Source: Paragonimus westermani
Lineage: Eukaryota > Platyhelminthes > Trematoda > Plagiorchiida > Troglotrematidae
Length of the DNA stretch: 64,000 bases
Assembly: GCA_008508345.1 (NCBI GenBank)
Contig: QNGE01002405.1
Span: forward strand, 49,877 to 113,876
Direction of reading: 5' to 3'
Below, piece after piece: positions 22,877 to 33,528 of this stretch. Position 1 is the first letter of the stretch. The number at the start of each line of letters is the position of its first letter. Under the pieces are notes generated by a model. The model was not told the origin of the DNA and ran no database searches. It saw nothing but the letters and a program-made list of their open reading frames with translations. A program made the translations under genes and the position numbers.

Positions 22877-22931
22877 GGATTTGAACTCCGGACATTCCAA
22901 TCATGAGGCAACCGTGTTAACCACTGCGCCA
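22877..22931 (-). promoter_or_regulatory. Internal Pol III promoter (A and B boxes) of SINE S1
   Basis: On the minus strand TGGCGCAGTGG (22931-22921) fits an A box, and GGAGTTCAAATCC (22889-22877) fits a B box (consensus GGTTCRANTCC, with two bases changed or added). Spacing is as in tRNA genes. No CCA-ready acceptor stem pairing is evident, so this is a tRNA-derived promoter and not a functional tRNA. Confidence 0.75.
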
Positions 22932-22978
22932 TTGACCTCACGTTAGGCACGACCGAATCATCAAATCTGAACGCTCAN

Positions 22979-23086
22979 TAATGAGAGCGAAACTCGAGTG
23001 TAGTGCTTCTGTTCCAAAGAGGCTGGCTGCAAAGTCTATCTGAATGCGAACGCTGCGATCAAATGTGAGTGATGGTCAACTTGAAA
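22979..23086 (+). repeat. Partial SINE tail, inverted against S1 (copy S2)
   Basis: This begins inside hammerhead stem II (TAATGAGAGCGAAACTC) and continues to the element's 3' end (GTGAGTGATGGTCAA). The tRNA head and half of the ribozyme are missing, and the cleavage triplet GTC is changed to GTG. It faces S1 head-on across an ambiguous base N at 22978. Confidence 0.85.
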
Positions 23087-24690
23087 ACAATTTATATTCG
23101 TTTCATTTGGATGACGATCCCGTCGATATCGTTAAGTATACACATACCAGGGTAATTTAGGTCCTTCTTCAGATTTCAAGGAAGCGAAGTCACTCATTCA
23201 GTAGATTTATATACAGTGTTATCCGGGTCTGATACTGGTTACAAGGGTGAAATATGATTTTTGCTAGCATCTCAGCACTAAGAGGTTACAAGAGTTCAGT
23301 CATTTCGTGAATTATGAAAGCTTTCATATTGGGTATCTGAATCAGATCGACCATGTCTGCTCTTAGGAGAGCATAATTTTTTTCTCAACGATGCCTTAGT
23401 GTTGTCAAACTGAGCAACTCTCGCAGTTAACTTACCTTACTTACTGGTCTTCTAGCAAAGATTGGATGAACGTATCGCTTAGACAGACTTGCTCTGCTGG
23501 ACGTTATATGTGGCACTGTTAGCTTGATGATCATTAGATTAGTGTTCCTTCAACACATCTACGTGTCCATTTTTACAGCCGAACGTCGTAGTGATAATCA
23601 CTAAACAATGCCAGTCCGTATGATTAAAGTTCAGTAATATCTCAAAAATTCTGAGTTATCTTTGCACTTTTCCGGAAATACAACAGTCACTTTCGTGTCT
23701 GAAAGAGACGTAGTGAACTGAGCACATTTATTAGATGCTTTCTGCGCATTACATTACCCTGAGTATACTTCGTTTTATCTAGCGAAGAACCGTGCAGCAA
23801 TCAAACTTTATTTCGTCGTTCAATCGCTTGCTTGAATACAGCCCACTTATATGAGTTAACTGGGGTGATAAAGAAATATAACCGGCACCCCTGTGTGAAG
23901 AATATAATGTTGTCACCGGATTGTTTTTCACCAACGCATGAATAAATAACGACCACCGGATCCAAATCAAGATCGTATCGAATTGTCTGCGGTATCATTT
24001 GGTAAGCAGTAGACCGTGTATTGTGAACCTTTGAAAGAAAACGGTGCACGATGTAACAATTTGCTTTCCATAAAAAAACCCAGACCTTTCCTCTCGTATT
24101 AATTTACATGAAGTATCTTGGTCCCCAAAATAACGCGACTCGCTCCGTTACTTGTTCTCAGGACAAACCAAAAATGGGTGTAAATGCAACTTTGTTCCGC
24201 CCCCACGAACGGCGTAACAAAGAGCAAACTACAAAGAAGTTATATGACGCAAAGCGACCTACAAACACTTATGCATGATATCGGAAGTCAAGTCGCCCTG
24301 TCTCTCTCTCACCACTCGATTAACAAGAATTCCTGTACATTTTGAGAAGTCACGAATTGCACGGACTGTACTCGCCTGTAACGACTAGAGCTTCTGGCAC
24401 ACTAAAAACTTATTAGTGCCGCAGAAGCAGTGGTTTCCCCAGCTACACCTGGGCGGAACAGCAGAGGCGGAAGATGCTGAGAGAGAAACACCCAAGTTTT
24501 TATCAACCCTGAGAAACCATTACAAGGAGTGTTTCGGACTCCGGTGCCTATGAGCTCGAGCATAGTAGAAACCAATAAAAATTTCCACCCTTTTTTCTTC
24601 AGCAGCCGAGAGTACGTGTAATGCACACCCTTCTTCCAAACCCTGTTCCTAGGGGTGCTGCTCACAAATCCTTAATGTCGCTGTTACATC
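23087..24690. other. Interval without recognisable genes
   Basis: Frames of 60-87 codons exist. One on minus (24049-23801) encodes a protein-like segment IRYDLDLDPVVVIYSC, and another on minus spans 24665-24402. No domain is recognised and no convincing splice pair was seen. The right part may already belong to LINE 2's 5' region. Confidence 0.3.
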
Positions 24691-24697
24691 CTGAAGC

Positions 24698-24895
24698 ATG
24701 ACAGTGCATATCCTGCAGCGCTATTGCCACAAGCGTTGTCCCATTCGTAGTCAAGTATCATTCCATCCCCACTGTTTCAAAGAAGAACGCATACAATCGA
24801 AATCTTACAACTGTCTTCGCTGTAGTCACAGCATAGTGTCATTAGTTGACTTAGCCACACAAACTGCCGAATCGCACCCGGCTGAATTGAGTTGA
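24698..24895 (+). pseudogene. Cys/His finger segment of LINE 2
   Basis: The frame encodes CHKRCPIRSQVSFHPHCF followed by CLRCSHSIVSLVDLATQ, giving C-x3-C ... H-x-H-C ... C-x2-C-x-H spacing suggestive of a PHD/zinc-knuckle domain. It lies just upstream of the endonuclease, where CR1-type LINEs carry such a finger. The frame stops at 24893-24895. Confidence 0.5.
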
Positions 24896-24926
24896 TGACA
24901 GTTCTGTCAATCGTGTTGTAAATTAC

Positions 24927-25589
24927 TTGTATCATTCACAATACCGACCCAGCCCACGTTATTTTATCGTCGACTCCCTCAAACGTAATAACACAAGCTC
25001 GCTTAGCCTTCTCAATAAACTCGCCGATTTTCACAATTTCTTTTCCAACCAAAATCTGTGGGTCGCCGCAGTAACCAAACCTCAGCTCAACGCGTTTCTT
25101 CTGGGCTGTGAAATAGGAATAGACAGCGGGCTGCTATTGCGGGCTGCTAAAGCAGAAAGTGGGACTTGCGGAGCATCTCTCGCTGCAGACTTCTCACTTC
25201 ATCCATCTCGTTACGACAATTCAAAACTTGTTGTAATTCCCGAAGTGGTTTGGTGCAACGTTCGTTTGTCGAATGTCGATCTCCGGTTGGCTGGTGTGCT
25301 GTGTAGACTCCCATCTTTGCATCAAGCGGGAGATGACCTCATTTTTTCAGGCTTAGAACCTATCACTTCTCTCGGCCTCTCTCACGTCTTCCATCTGGGT
25401 GACGGCAAATTTTCAAAATCCAACTCCCTTACGTCCTCACACGCGGTTTCAGAAAAATCCATGACAGCAAGTTTTTCCCTCATAGTGGAACTCCTGAGCC
25501 TAGCTGGACTTTTTTCGGATTGTGTACTCTGGAGGATGGTCACACCGCCTCAAGTCCTGACCATGATCTCACCGATGGGAATTTGCTAG
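24927..25589 (+). pseudogene. Endonuclease domain of LINE 2
   Basis: The frame gives LWVAAVTKPQLNAFLLGCEI (VTETWL position, catalytic Glu replaced), then VVIPEVVWCNVRLSNVDLRL with AGVLCRLPSLHQAGDDLI (GVxYRPPS position). It continues with LSHVFHLGDGKFSKSNSL, where GDFN has become GDGK. These are the standard motifs of AP-type LINE endonucleases, but at least three catalytic or structural positions are lost. It is open for 220 codons, which suggests fairly recent loss of function by substitution rather than by frameshift. Confidence 0.85.
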
Positions 25590-26520
25590 CCGACAATCTC
25601 GAAGTCCTTGCCTTGCACTATGTCTACTTGGGTGGATCGCTTGCATCATAGGCAGTGGTTACCTGCACGTTTTTTCAGTGACCTGGAAAGCTTGTTCCGA
25701 TGTCAATCCCTGAATTGGGGAGGGAGCAATTGCATACTACAATACTGGGAACAAACTAGACACAAGCCCTGCTGCAGAAGCTGCGGCGTTTTGGCGGACA
25801 GTTGCCGTAACATTTACATTCAGACCTCTTCAACTTCTCCGACTAAAACTGATGACCTGATAGACCGCATCAGTACTGAGGATGCTTCGTCTACAGCAAT
25901 CCTGAGTAGGCTTCTGCGAATAGGTTTCCCTGGCCGGACTGTATTTCACCCAAAGATGGGTACTTAGGCAGTCCAGCTCCGGTGACTTTGAACCCGACAA
26001 TTGGAAGTTCGTTAATATTACTCCGGCACTCTAGGGTGGTAGACACGGTCATCCTGACGATTAGCGCTCGATCACTGTGCGATCTTGCTTGTCCAAACTA
26101 TTGCAGGCGTTCGTATACGACTCACCCCACGAGTACTTTCCTTTCGCAACTTTACTGAAATTCACCGTAGTTTTAGTAAGGATGATTCTTGCACAGCGAA
26201 CATGTTAACAGTCAATGACCGGTAGAGTCTGGTGGTCAAAGTGCCGGCACTGATGTAACTTACCTGGATTTCATCGTACCGTTTGATCTGCTGAACTAGT
26301 TTGTGGTGTTCAAGACTGCGCAATGTTAGTCGGAATTGTACTTATCCCGAGCCCAGAACTGGTTTTCACGCAACGATCATGATGCAGCACGCTAGTCAAC
26401 GAAATTGTACTGTAGTGTTATGTACAAAGTGATTATATCTGCCACAAAACGACGGTAGGCCACAAGGTTCAGTCATGAATTACAATCACTACACACTTGG
26501 ATTTGCCTGGCGGGGTTCAT
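25590..26520 (+). pseudogene. Reverse transcriptase of LINE 2
   Basis: Segments in changing frames are: SNCILQYWEQTRHK (about 25728-25770, end of the endonuclease/linker), FEPDNWKFVNITPA and SKLLQAFVYDS (25990-26125, RT block 1-2), SKDDSCTANMLT (26180, QHGFRKxxSCxTNLL position), TYLDFIVPFDLLN (26260-26297, the YLDFxKAFD block with the second Asp kept) and RPQGSVMNYNHY (26455, VPQGSVLGP). No FADD block is readable after it. Confidence 0.75.
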
Positions 26521-26719
26521 CGTTATGGAGTGCGAGCTAACTTCTCCAAATGGCCCGAATCATACCGTACCAATCGATGAAATCGCGCACGCGTCAATTC
26601 TGAGTAATCCAGCTGCTGAGACAGCTTCGCTTGTGTATCTCCGGATTCCATCCTTGACACACTCCTGTTTGTTAACTTTATCTTCCCTCGATTTCATCCA
26701 CGCTCCCGCGGTCTGAGGA

Positions 26720-27000
26720 CCATGTTAAAATTTAGCAGTCACTGGACACACCCAACGCCTGTTGGTGCTACAAAATGATCTGAGGGTCTTGTTCGCTGGT
26801 TTTCTGATCTTCTGCGCAGCTGAAATTGTGATAACTCCACAGTATTCCCACCTCCAAGCACTCCGGTGTGAATCGCTGAGAGGGAATGTGTTTGCACGGC
26901 AGATTTGCTCTCAGCTGAACAGTCAAATTGTTGTTCGTCTGCTCCGATCACACGAACTGTTGGGATGATGTGAGTATGTGATGCGTGTCAAGTGTTGGGT
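26720..27000. other. Junction between the 3' ends of LINE 2 and LINE 3
   Basis: The two elements converge here tail to tail. No target-site duplication or A-rich tail can be assigned by eye. A purine-rich stretch (27062-27130, AG-rich with GGAAGAAAGAAAAGAGAGG) lies just beyond, on the LINE 3 side. Short open frames are present on both strands, without known motifs. Confidence 0.35.
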
Positions 27001-27217
27001 CAGCTAGCAGAAGTTGAGCGCTTAAGGGCGTTGCAAGTTTTGTGGTGACACTAGAATTAGAGGATGGCAGACACTGTGCTGAAGGAAGAAAGAAAAGAGA
27101 GGTTTTGGAGAGGACAAGAGAGGAAGGGAATGATAGCACTGAGGGTACATGGGGTTATGTGTCTGACTGCCAAAACTCATCTTGGGATAATCGAATTACC
27201 CAGCTTCTTCTTGAGTG

Positions 27218-27900
27218 TTACGATTGACTTTTCCAGCAACCATGTTTTGGTTTACCGAATAACCACCTCATGCGCTCACCGCATTCTTGGGAGAGACCGG
27301 CTGTAACAACAACACCTGGGTCACGCTCCTGGTAGACGGTGGCTAGGGTAGCACCACCGACGTGACATGTCGTAATACTGTGACGACGAGCGTGCACATT
27401 CTTCAACATGAACGTGTTGAAGCCTGTTTGATATGTCACTGGCCACAGATGCGGAGCGAGCAGGTCAGCTCGTAATTCTCCTGCGTCTTCTACGCGATGT
27501 GCGGTTCGTCGAAGCTTTGTGTTGTCAGTACACATCACCAAAGGTGAGCTACTCACACCTGGAGTGTTGTTAGCGTAGGCTAAGAATGTCAAAGAACCCA
27601 GTACAGAACGTTGTGGCACACCAGTTGTAGCCTTTAGTTGCCTGGGTGGCCCAATATTGACTACAACTTTGCATCTGAGACACGACAGGCATTGTTTGGA
27701 CCTTTAATTCACCCCTTCGTGTAAGCCCAGATTGTTGAATCTGCCTATCGGTATACTGAATCCAGAGTTATTGATCGCTCTTGTAAAATCTAGAAAGAAC
27801 GGCATCAACTGGGTGACACCCTTCGACAGTTGCTGTCCACGAGTTAGTGGCAACCAGTAGGTTGGTTGCGCATTATTGGTGGTAGGGCAGTTGGTCTCAG
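27218..27900 (-). pseudogene. Reverse transcriptase of LINE 3
   Basis: Reading from 27840 leftwards, GVTQLMPFFLDFTRAI (the LDFxKAF block) is followed by FSIPIGRFNNLGLHEGV. The frame 27619-27218 then opens with MPQRSVLGSLTFLAYANNTP (VPQGSVLGPLLFLIYVND) and VMCTDNTKLRRTAH, where the catalytic FADD has become CTDN. It continues with LATVYQERDPGVVVT, the DLGVxI block. The FADD change removes one catalytic Asp. Confidence 0.85.
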
Positions 27901-28649
27901 TTATCTGGCGTTCATTCTACCTTCGACGAGGGAGATGCCGTCGTACATCAAAGTGGTTGTAATGCAACCAGCAAGATACGATTGTTGATACAAACTGTAG
28001 GGCATATCTGTCAGCTCACCTGCGCATTCCTCCAAATTAACTGAGGTATCCCACCGGGCCCCGGTGATATCTGAACGCTCGGTAGGAAGAAATTAACGCG
28101 TATTTCAGCTGAGGTACAACAAGGGTACAAATGTGAAGAACGATTACAGTTGAAGGCTGTGACGCACAGTCTCATCTCGGTTGAGATGGTTAAAAAGGAT
28201 ACAGATTGAGCACGTCCTAATGAAGCCGAAGTATTAGTACATGGTGATCCCCTGAGAGATAACATGACAGCTCTTGACCTGGCCAGGAAAGCTCTTTGCC
28301 CGGCTGATATTCCCGAGCAACCCGTTGTGGATCTTGTGAATGATACTTGGTGAACATTGTAGTCAGTGCTTACGGCCGTTGTGCATTGCTCAGTACAACA
28401 CGTGCATGCCAGATGTGAGGCGCCATCACTTCGAAGAAGAATCGCACTCAATAGGCTCGTTTCTCTCCCAATGGACGCTTTGTTGAAGGTTTGAGTCAAG
28501 GCGAATTGCAAGCTGGGCGTGAAATCTAAAGTGGGGCTAAGCTTGTTAACGCGATGTTCATGTATGACATAAGATACTCTAGACGGTCACCGACCGTGCT
28601 ACACTTTCCGGGTGGATTCGAATAGGTAGTTCCGTACCTTGCGAATGTT

Positions 28650-29110
28650 ATTTTACCGAAAATTGCGTCAAGCTGGCATGAGGGGGCGGGTAATTGTGAC
28701 ATCACACATCGGGTGGAAGCTGATTGTAGCCTGGTGATTTACATCAAGTGGCCCGCGGACTCCGAGGATATCCAACGTGTGTAGTTCAATAGTTAACACT
28801 TTGTCTAGTCGATACGATCTGTGATCTCCTCTCCAAATTGTCAATCAGCTGATGCGCTCGGTGAGTCCCATTTCTTACACGAGACTCCGGAACTCAGTGG
28901 CCACAGCACTGGAGAGTAGCTCGCCGAAAAGGCCCGTATACGTGAGGTTGAAGTCACCTAGAACGATGGCTGCGGTGTCCTATCGAATGGCACTGTGCAT
29001 TTCTTCAACTCTTTCTTCGGTCACGGACGAATAATGGTAAATGACGCCGACACTAACGTCGGATGGGTGAGATGTCTGGACATTTGTTCAACGGAATTCG
29101 TCAAACGATT
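28650..29110 (-). pseudogene. Endonuclease of LINE 3
   Basis: On the minus strand SDVSVGVIYHYSSVTEERVE and AIVLGDFNLTYTGLFGEL are in frame (about 29070-28905), matching GVIYRSPS and the GDFN catalytic motif of LINE endonucleases. Further on, the frame shifts through LDKVLTIELHTLDI to HPMCDVTITRPLMPA (about 28660), the end of the domain. GDFN is intact here, unlike in LINE 1 and LINE 2. Confidence 0.85.
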
Positions 29111-29350
29111 ACATAGCTGCGTTTCTTGTCAGGGCCGTGTGTAATTCAGCACTGCGAAAGATTGCTACGCCTCCTCTTTGCTGGCCAACGGCTCCCTACA
29201 AAAGCAGGTTAACCAGGAAGACATCTCCTGGTTGCATATTCCCGATGATTTTCACGATCGTGTGCTCCTATGAGTCGAAAAGCTGCTAAAATCACTACAC
29301 TCTGTTCTTTAAAGAAACGACGTTAGTAAACAGGCCACCATCTAGATGTA

Positions 29351-30240
29351 TTACCTGCTCACACTTATGTGGCATACTTTCTGCCTGGATTCCCACCTCA
29401 GACGTGTGGCTGGTACTACTCGGGCTTGGCCGACCATATTGAGGTCGGCTGTACCAGATCCTTGGCTGTGCGATGGGCGAAGGCCACTGGTGATTTCCGG
29501 TGTCTCGGCAATCCGTACGACACTTTTCGCTCTGAAAGGTTTGTCAGTAATAGACTTTCCATGCTCAGATCTTTTCTTGTCCATGTGAAGTTGATCCTCG
29601 GGTGGGAAGTTACTGTTCAACGCATAACACCTTTAAAACGCAGTGGACAACCTGCCTCTTGTGAACGGGGTAATTCGTAATAGCTTGGGGACTGAGATGA
29701 AGCTCAAGTGTGCTGGGTACGACAGAAGTTGAAGAGACCATGCTTTGCCTCCGCATTTGTCCAGGTTCAGTTTTTTTTCAAATAAACTTTCGATGGTTGA
29801 TTTTGTGCTTGTGGACAAATAACGAGTCCACACCTTTTAGCCGTGTACGACAGAACTGCAGGTTTGGGAACTTAGGGTACTGCGATGTGCCGTTGAAAGG
29901 ACCTCCTCGATGCCTTCCTTCTGGTCAAGCGTGACACGAATTTGCCCTGGGCGTCCGTGCGTGTGATTAAGCCATGCTAATAACAGTCTAGAGCCATCCT
30001 GGTTCGTTCAGATGAGCGACTTGGAGGGACCAGCATTTTGACTCAAAAACACACCGCGTTTACCTCCCTTCCGCTTCACATGTTCTGCTGAAGCTGGTTT
30101 GCTGGTCAGTACAGAATGCTGAGGGATTAATTTGTGTGCACACGGGGTGAGATCACTTGGCGTTGGCGTACGAAGCGAGCACGTTATAGAGCTTGATGAG
30201 CTGACTAAGTTGCTTGTCCTGTCTTTTTTCTGGGTGACGC
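29351..30240 (-). pseudogene. 5' ORF-like region of LINE 3
   Basis: Polar coding-like segments on minus include NQDGSRLLLAWLNHTHGRPG (near 30000-29945), a frame 29833-29633 and a frame 29620-29351 with HMDKKRSEHGKSITDKPFRA. The position upstream of the endonuclease and a high Lys/Arg/Ser content fit the poorly conserved first ORF of CR1-like LINEs, which binds nucleic acid. No finger could be confirmed. Confidence 0.45.
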
Positions 30241-31830
30241 TATCCTGAAGAATGCTTGGTCGACCTATCGCGGTGGTATCTGATGCTTCGAGTTTGTTAG
30301 CCTTGGACCTTCAATATAAGTTTACAGAAATAACACGGAGTCACACTTGCGGTGCACCCGATAGTTGCAACGCGCAGAGACTACAGCGTTACTCCGACGC
30401 GTTCGAGTACTTTCCACAATCATTGGCAGTAGGATCAATTGTAATTCTTATGCTAGGTAGCCATTCTCTGCATATTTTATGATGATAACAAAATGAGTAT
30501 CAAAACGACTAAAACATGCCGGACGCGCCTTCAAGTGTCTTTTTATGGTGCACCAGGGAATTTCCGGATTGCCGTATTAGATGGTATGCTAAGTACACAT
30601 TTGTGGTACGATGAATTTCGTACGACTGAAGTAAGTGGAGAGTTTTTGGTTTGTTTTCCGATGGTAATGATGCACTAAGTGAGTAATCTGTAGCGACGAA
30701 GCCGCTGCTTTAGCATTTCAGAAAGCACGCGAATCACCTTGTTCTTAAAAGTTAAACTGGTGATAGACGGACAAGCCCACGTTCACTACAGAGACGTGTG
30801 AGGTCATGCTTACTCGACACTAGTCGAACGCCACCTGCCGTTTGAATGACTACTGTCTTCAGTCGGTTCTTGCCGAGATGGATTCTAAGAGGTTCTCTAG
30901 GGATTTTTTTGAGAATTTTTATTGTGAGTGCAAATGTGACAAATGTTAACAGCCATTTGTCCGCAACTTAAACGATTTTCCGGGAAGTTCGACCTCACTT
31001 GTTTCAAGCTTCCACACAGCAGCTTTCTTCAGCCGCACCTTAAGCATGTATGTGTTACTTGTGGTTAGCAAACTTGGCCCCATGACCTACGGCTTATAGA
31101 ACTGAACATTTATCCATTAGTTTTCCATCGAGGCGAAGATAATCCGATTCACACACTTCTGCTTATTAAAACATGATATTCCGTGCAAATCAGGGCTTAC
31201 TATGGTCCGAACGAGCAACATGAATGCCAGCTTCTCAAGATTGAGACATGTCACTTTCCCACTGTGTATGTAAGACAAAATGTCCTTTCCGAGAATGCAA
31301 CCTAGGTCACCTCTGTTTCTAGACTTAATACATGATTTAATCAATATTCTTTTTTTAAGCTCAGACACGGCACCCGGTTTTCTGTTTTCTATGCAACGCG
31401 ATACGGAACGTTCTGTGGTGTTAGATTGTCCCTTTTATCACGCGCTCATCCGTTTGACCTTAAACTCGGGAGAAGATATGCAGCAACATCGCTTGTTGGA
31501 AGAACAATTCAGAACTAAGCCAGAGGGATCCAACTTAAGCGAGCCAAACGAGTGCCGTGCCTGACCGAAAAGAGGCAGAGCAAATCAAACGAGACGATGG
31601 CATACCTTAGTCACACCACTAGAACAAAATCACGCCAAATGTGGAATCAAGAAGCAAACGCGAAAAAGCAGTTCAGATAACGTACAGGCGTTTCGTCCTA
31701 CAGCCACGGAGCCCCATTGACGAGTAGTAGGGGATTTTGATTTTCACGTAATCAACATCACACACTGCTGGTGGCAGGTGTCACAATAGTATAGTGTTTG
31801 CAGTTGGCCCTGAACACGAGTTTTGCTCCG
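30241..31830. other. Interval with short open frames only
   Basis: Frames of 60-94 codons occur on both strands (plus 30252-30482, plus 30493-30678, minus 31368-31117, plus 31280-31564). The plus frame at 30493 holds YGAPGNFRIAVLDGML and the minus frame at 31368 holds GKDILSYIHSGKVTCLNLEK. Both look protein-like, but no flanking splice sites of good quality were found. I make no call. Confidence 0.25.
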
Positions 31831-31839
31831 ATTACAGCT

Positions 31840-32088
31840 CGTCGGGACATTTGCTGTCTCCTAACGATGCTGTAAATCAAGTTGACTGTTCTTCACAATC
31901 AAAAGTGGTTGAGCGTCCAAATGTGATAATTTGATTGTGCCCAATGTAAGGCAAATGGCGCAATGATCAACACGGTTGTCTCACGAAATCGTGACCAGAG
32001 TACTATTTTTCCGACCGTGGCATGAATATGCACTACCGACAAACTTTATTGAGGAAGAAACTCGAGTCTAGTGCTTCTGTTGTCATTA
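31840..32088 (+). repeat. Hammerhead SINE, copy S3
   Basis: A 5' module (GACATTTGCTGTCTCC ... GTGGTTGAGCGTCCAAATG) precedes a tRNA-like head with TGGCGCAATGATC. A degraded B box follows, and then a ribozyme remnant at 32030-32074. Stem I (GCACTA/TAGTGC), GAAAC and GTC remain, but CTGATGA has become CCGACAA and stem II is lost, so cleavage is not expected. The tail is cut short after GTGCTTCTGTTG. Confidence 0.85.
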
Positions 32089-32089
32089 T

Positions 32090-33060
32090 TTTTGTCACGA
32101 AGCGTTCATTGCAAACGTATTCAAGTGATCTTACGTGGACCGGTATAGGGATGGACAAAGAGTGTCTTGAATAATTCTCCAAATTGTCCGTAAGACAGAT
32201 ATGTTACCACAAAACTTAGCTGCGTGACCGATGAGCACGCAGAAATTAGTGATAATTGCCGCAACAAAAACAAAGTATCACCGTACCAGATTGAAAACCG
32301 ATGCAATAAAGTCCGAGGCGCATAAGAGAGCAGTAACCATTCACGCATAAGTTAGAGAAATGTCCAAATCCAGCATTCAACAGGCAACAGGTGAACTGAA
32401 CACAAAGTATGTCAGAAAACAAGCGCCACAAATGTATGCGGAAACAAGGAAACATGGAAAAAACAGCGAGAGAACGCTCAACGAGGAGCATCAAAAGTCT
32501 ACGAAAAACCTTGTGATGAGATGAATTATGTTAACATTTGAAGTCACAACCTGATTCAACCAGACTTGTAACAGACAGGGCTTCACTACGTCAGAAATCA
32601 GTCTTTTTTGGAAAGCGTATTACAGAAGACTACGTGACACGTGCATTCAGAATGGGATTCTGATAAATATCCACTGCACGTCAAGGTTTCCGCGTTTGAG
32701 GTTTTCAGCATGTGGGGACACAACACGAAGTAACAAGACTCGTAAAAGACAGGGCTTCACTACGTCAAAATCTCAGGTGCACGTTTAGCTGATACCTGCT
32801 GTACACCCGGTTGTGACGGTTGTTTCAAGGAAAAGGATGCCTCGTTTTGATACGATTCATTGTGGTTATCCAAATCGACTAAGTCGATCTGTGTAGCAGA
32901 AGTTATTTCACACAGCTACAACCGTGCAACCACGATACATCGTACCTGTTCATATTTTCTTCTGGTTTCCCTCAGGTTTCTGTTTGCGCTTTTCAGTTCT
33001 GTAATGTTCTTTCAATCAAATGAACTCTGTGAATCTGTGAGATCCTGCCCGTTTTCGATT
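32090..33060. other. Interval with a short direct repeat
   Basis: GACAGGGCTTCACTACGTCA occurs at about 32575 and again at about 32747 in the same orientation, with related flanks. Open frames (minus 32348-32121, minus 32494-32246, plus 32860-33069) are short and carry no recognised motif. The plus frame 32860-33069 overlaps the exon proposed on minus at 33063. Confidence 0.35.
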
Positions 33061-33062
33061 AC

Positions 33063-33393
33063 CTTTTGAGTATCGGCGTTTGAATCTTTCCCTGTCCCTA
33101 TCCGCGAATCCTTGGAGCCGTCTTATGATGAAATGTTTCATGTTCGCCTTACTCTCTCCAGAATTGGTTCGATCGCTTAAAGAATAAAAGCCTATTGCCC
33201 GTAATTGCTTAGGAAATGTAGTGTCAATGAGGCAATATTTTCCGTTTGTCCCCAGCCAGTTTAGTTTCATCGTCAGTGGTTTAGAAAACACATATTTACA
33301 TGTCTTTTGTGTGTACTTCTGAACTGTGCGCCCCCGGTGAACGACTCCACACGTGCCACTCCACAAAAGGAAAACAATAATCAACATGGTCAT
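33063..33393 (-). CDS. First coding exon of an unidentified secreted protein
   Basis: The exon appears to start at 33402 after a good acceptor (pyrimidine-rich, ending TCATGTGCAG). ATG follows at 33393 and gives MTMLIIVFLLWSGTCG, a typical signal peptide. The rest is hydrophilic and increasingly basic (MKHFIIRRLQGFADRDRERF near the end) with two Cys. A donor AAAAG|GTAATC follows at 33062. Read-through would reach a stop 47 bases later. The next exon was not found. Homology is unknown: I recognise no domain. The frame is open for 144 codons in total, and the signal peptide followed by sensible splice sites argues for a real gene. Confidence 0.45.
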
Positions 33394-33528
33394 CACGATG
33401 GCCTGCACATGACAACAAACCGACAGTAAACGGAGGTTGCTAACACTCAAAACAATACAGGATGTTAGCGCTACGTCTCTACACTGTTAAACAAAATGAG
33501 GTTAGAAATATTTTAGGGATCCAATATA

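Larger units (their letters stand above)
22742..22977 (-). repeat. tRNA-derived SINE with hammerhead, copy S1
   Basis: Read on the minus strand, the element has a short leader, a tRNA-like head with A and B boxes (22931-22877), a GGCCGTGGCAA linker, a hammerhead motif (22858-22814) and a tail ending GCGATCAAATGTGAGTGATGGTCAA. The same order recurs at 31.8, 36.2, 36.5, 54.7 and 61.0 kb. Its 5' leader is cut short at 22977, where an inverted partial copy abuts. It is the best preserved copy in the window. A Pol III-transcribed, LINE-mobilised element is the usual interpretation. Confidence 0.9.
24690..26720 (+). mobile_element. CR1/jockey-like LINE 2, frameshifted
   Basis: A finger segment (24698-24895), an endonuclease (24927-25589) and RT blocks (25980-26500) follow one another on the plus strand. 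The endonuclease keeps a 220-codon open frame, much better preserved than the RT. Its sequence differs clearly from LINE 1 and LINE 3, so it is a separate family or a deep branch. The 3' end lies somewhere between 26.5 and 26.7 kb. Confidence 0.85.
27000..30240 (-). mobile_element. CR1/jockey-like LINE 3 on the minus strand
   Basis: On the minus strand the order is a 5' ORF-like region (30240-29351), endonuclease (29110-28650) and RT (27900-27218), in the normal LINE order. Motifs such as LGDFNL and QRSVLGS are clear. Stops and frameshifts separate them. It differs in sequence from LINE 1 and LINE 2. The 3' end is near 27.0 kb, facing LINE 2. Confidence 0.85.

Noticed and set aside
22861..22931. 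Functional tRNA gene
   Set aside because: A and B boxes are present, but no acceptor stem pairing is evident, the sequence continues into a hammerhead and tail, and the same unit is repeated elsewhere. It is a SINE head.
32575..32766. CRISPR-like spaced repeat
   Set aside because: There are only two units, with diverged flanks and eukaryotic context; it is a simple direct repeat.
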